45,461 nt of DNA, taken from the NCBI GenBank assembly GCA_017428545.1, contig JAFRQR010000018.1, positions 1-45,461 of the forward strand, written 5' to 3'. Each line of letters begins with the position of its first letter. Positions within the stretch are counted from its first letter, which is position 1. This document shows, in pieces, positions 44,506-45,461 of the stretch. Under the pieces are notes generated by a model, which saw nothing but the letters and a program-made list of their open reading frames with translations, was not told the origin of the DNA and made no database searches. Source of the DNA: Clostridiales bacterium. Its GTDB lineage: Bacteria > Bacillota > Clostridia > Saccharofermentanales > Saccharofermentanaceae. A program made the translations under genes and the position numbers.

Positions 44506-45273
44506 ATGATCGCTTTGGTTTTAGCCGCCGGATATGCCACCAGACTTTATCCGCTGACGTTAAATACACCGAAACCGCTTCTGACCGTCGGTCCGAAGAC
44601 GATGATCGATTACATCGTCGATGAGATCGAGACGATCTGCGATGTCAACAAGATCGTTGTCGTCACCAACCACCGGTTTGCCGGACACTTTGACGAGTGG
44701 GCACAAAAGCGTCTCAGTGAAGATGCCGGAAAAGGCATCAGCCTTCCGATCGAGATCATTGACGACGGTACGACCGACGATTCCAATAAACTCGGTGCCA
44801 TCGGCGACATCCAGTTCGTGATCGATAAGCTTTCGATCGACGAGGATCTCATGATCATCGCCGGTGATAATCTTTTCACCTATAAGCTGTCCGATATGTA
44901 TGACTTCTTCAAGACAAACGGAAAAGATACGCTCGTTGCCATTCATGTCGAATCCGTCGAGCAGTTAAGAAAGCTCGCCGTAGCAAATCTTGATGAAGAC
45001 GGCAAAGTCCTTTCTCTGGCCGAAAAGCCGAAGGAGCCGAAGTCCCATACGGCGATCTATGCGACCTATATGTATCTGAAAGAGACACTTCCGATGATCC
45101 GCCAATATCTCGACGAGGGAAATACGCCGGATGCACCCGGCAACTTCCCGTCCTGGCTTTACACGCGGAAAGATGTCCTTGCCTATCGCGCACCCGGCAT
45201 CTGCATCGACATCGGTACACCTGAAAACTATAAAGACGTGTGTGACAACTACAAAGAGATCCTCGGTCTCTGA
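44506..45273 (+). CDS. Sugar-1-phosphate nucleotidyltransferase (RmlA-like)
   Basis: 255 aa from ATG 44506 with AAAGGA six bases upstream. The start MIALVLAAGYATRLYPLTLNTPKPLLTVG is the NTP-binding signature (GxGTRLxP-type, here AGYATRLYP), followed by IVVVTNH and a catalytic-metal Asp in IIAGDNLF. It should couple a sugar 1-phosphate to an NTP to give a nucleotide-sugar; the actual sugar and base are not clear. Monocistronic. An IS element begins 54 bases after its stop. Confidence 0.88.
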   Translation: MIALVLAAGYATRLYPLTLNTPKPLLTVGPKTMIDYIVDEIETICDVNKIVVVTNHRFAGHFDEWAQKRLSEDAGKGISLPIEIIDDGTTDDSNKLGAIGDIQFVIDKLSIDEDLMIIAGDNLFTYKLSDMYDFFKTNGKDTLVAIHVESVEQLRKLAVANLDEDGKVLSLAEKPKEPKSHTAIYATYMYLKETLPMIRQYLDEGNTPDAPGNFPSWLYTRKDVLAYRAPGICIDIGTPENYKDVCDNYKEILGL

Positions 45274-45326
45274 TACCATTCAGGTGCTTTTCGAAAAGAA
45301 AATAAAAAAGGCTGTTCCTTATGATA

Positions 45327-45461
45327 TGTACCCAGGAAACTGGACACATAGATTAATGAATTTGTTTTAACAGATGGATGTCTTCCTGTAAACAGCAGGA
45401 GGCATCCATCTTGTTTTGGCTTGAATTCTTCTGTTGTTGTAATAGTCTATATATTTATCTA
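45327..45461 (-). mobile_element. IS3-family element, one end, truncated by the window edge
   Basis: The terminal inverted repeat begins TGTACCCAGGAAACTGGACA at 45327. Inside it lies the 3' end of a transposase gene. The other end and any target duplication are outside the window. Confidence 0.8.
45367..45461 (-). CDS. IS3-family transposase (OrfB, rve integrase), C-terminal end only
   Basis: Reading the minus strand into the window, the last 31 codons read DKYIDYYNNRRIQAKTR...PPAVYRKTS then a stop. The Y-I-D-Y-Y-N-N-x-R-x-Q motif is the classic end of the DDE (rve) transposase of IS3-like elements. The gene start and catalytic residues are beyond the window. Confidence 0.85.
   Translation of the reverse strand, partial: DKYIDYYNNRRIQAKTRWMPPAVYRKTSIC

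Overview
The window looks like a chromosomal segment of a Clostridia-type Bacillota, probably an anaerobic gut or rumen organism. The signs are strong AGGAGG-type ribosome binding sites, AT-rich sigma-A-like promoters, the order glmU-pth-mfd, a DUF1846 protein, a NatAB-like exporter, many lipoproteins, two serpins and a secreted GH3 enzyme. No species can be named from sequence alone. Most genes lie on the minus strand.

Layout. 1-2406: 3'-truncated minus gene fusing a xylose-isomerase-like TIM barrel to an acyl-CoA synthetase. 2576-4444: GGDEF-EAL membrane protein, divergent from a HAD hydrolase (4633-5277). 5287-8038: zinc-ribbon/DUF4190 protein, DUF1846 protein, dtd. 8041-9339: lipoprotein serpin. 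9557-9680: tRNA-Arg(CCG) with promoter and terminator. 9685-9879: a strictly periodic array of eight alternating inverted 10-mers, directly 3' of a PD-(D/E)XK-like nuclease gene (9899-10735). 10909-16707: YhgE-like protein, MMPL transporter and DUF308 protein, joined by ATGA overlaps, with a TetR gene and a perfect candidate operator upstream. 16794-18116: second serpin. 18362-21419: solute-binding lipoprotein and NlpC/P60 enzyme. 21645-23592: ABC exporter. 23794-25505: HAD hydrolase coupled to glycerol-1-phosphate dehydrogenase. 25596-26273: proline/threonine-rich lipoprotein. 26296-31625: operon of three lipoprotein hydrolases (esterase, beta-lactamase-like, GH3). 31739-34545: two-component system plus an unknown protein. 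34681-35349: truncated SPFH/zinc-ribbon protein. 35442-36851: uracil permease. 36990-37253: a second repeat array, with a 61-bp period. 37249-44162: glmU, pth, mfd and a membrane lipase, the last three overlapping. 44506-45273: sugar nucleotidyltransferase. 45327-end: one end of an IS3-family element.

Main points of interest: the array at 9685-9879 with its adjacent nuclease gene, which resembles no element I recognise; the second, differently built array at 36990-37253; and the octamer GTGCTTTT/AAAAGCAC, which recurs 19 times (about 1.4 expected at equal base frequencies), including in two spacers of the first array. The surface-protein content (two serpins with different reactive loops, GH3, esterase, beta-lactamase-like protein, NlpC/P60, solute-binding protein) suggests life among host or microbial proteases and polysaccharides.
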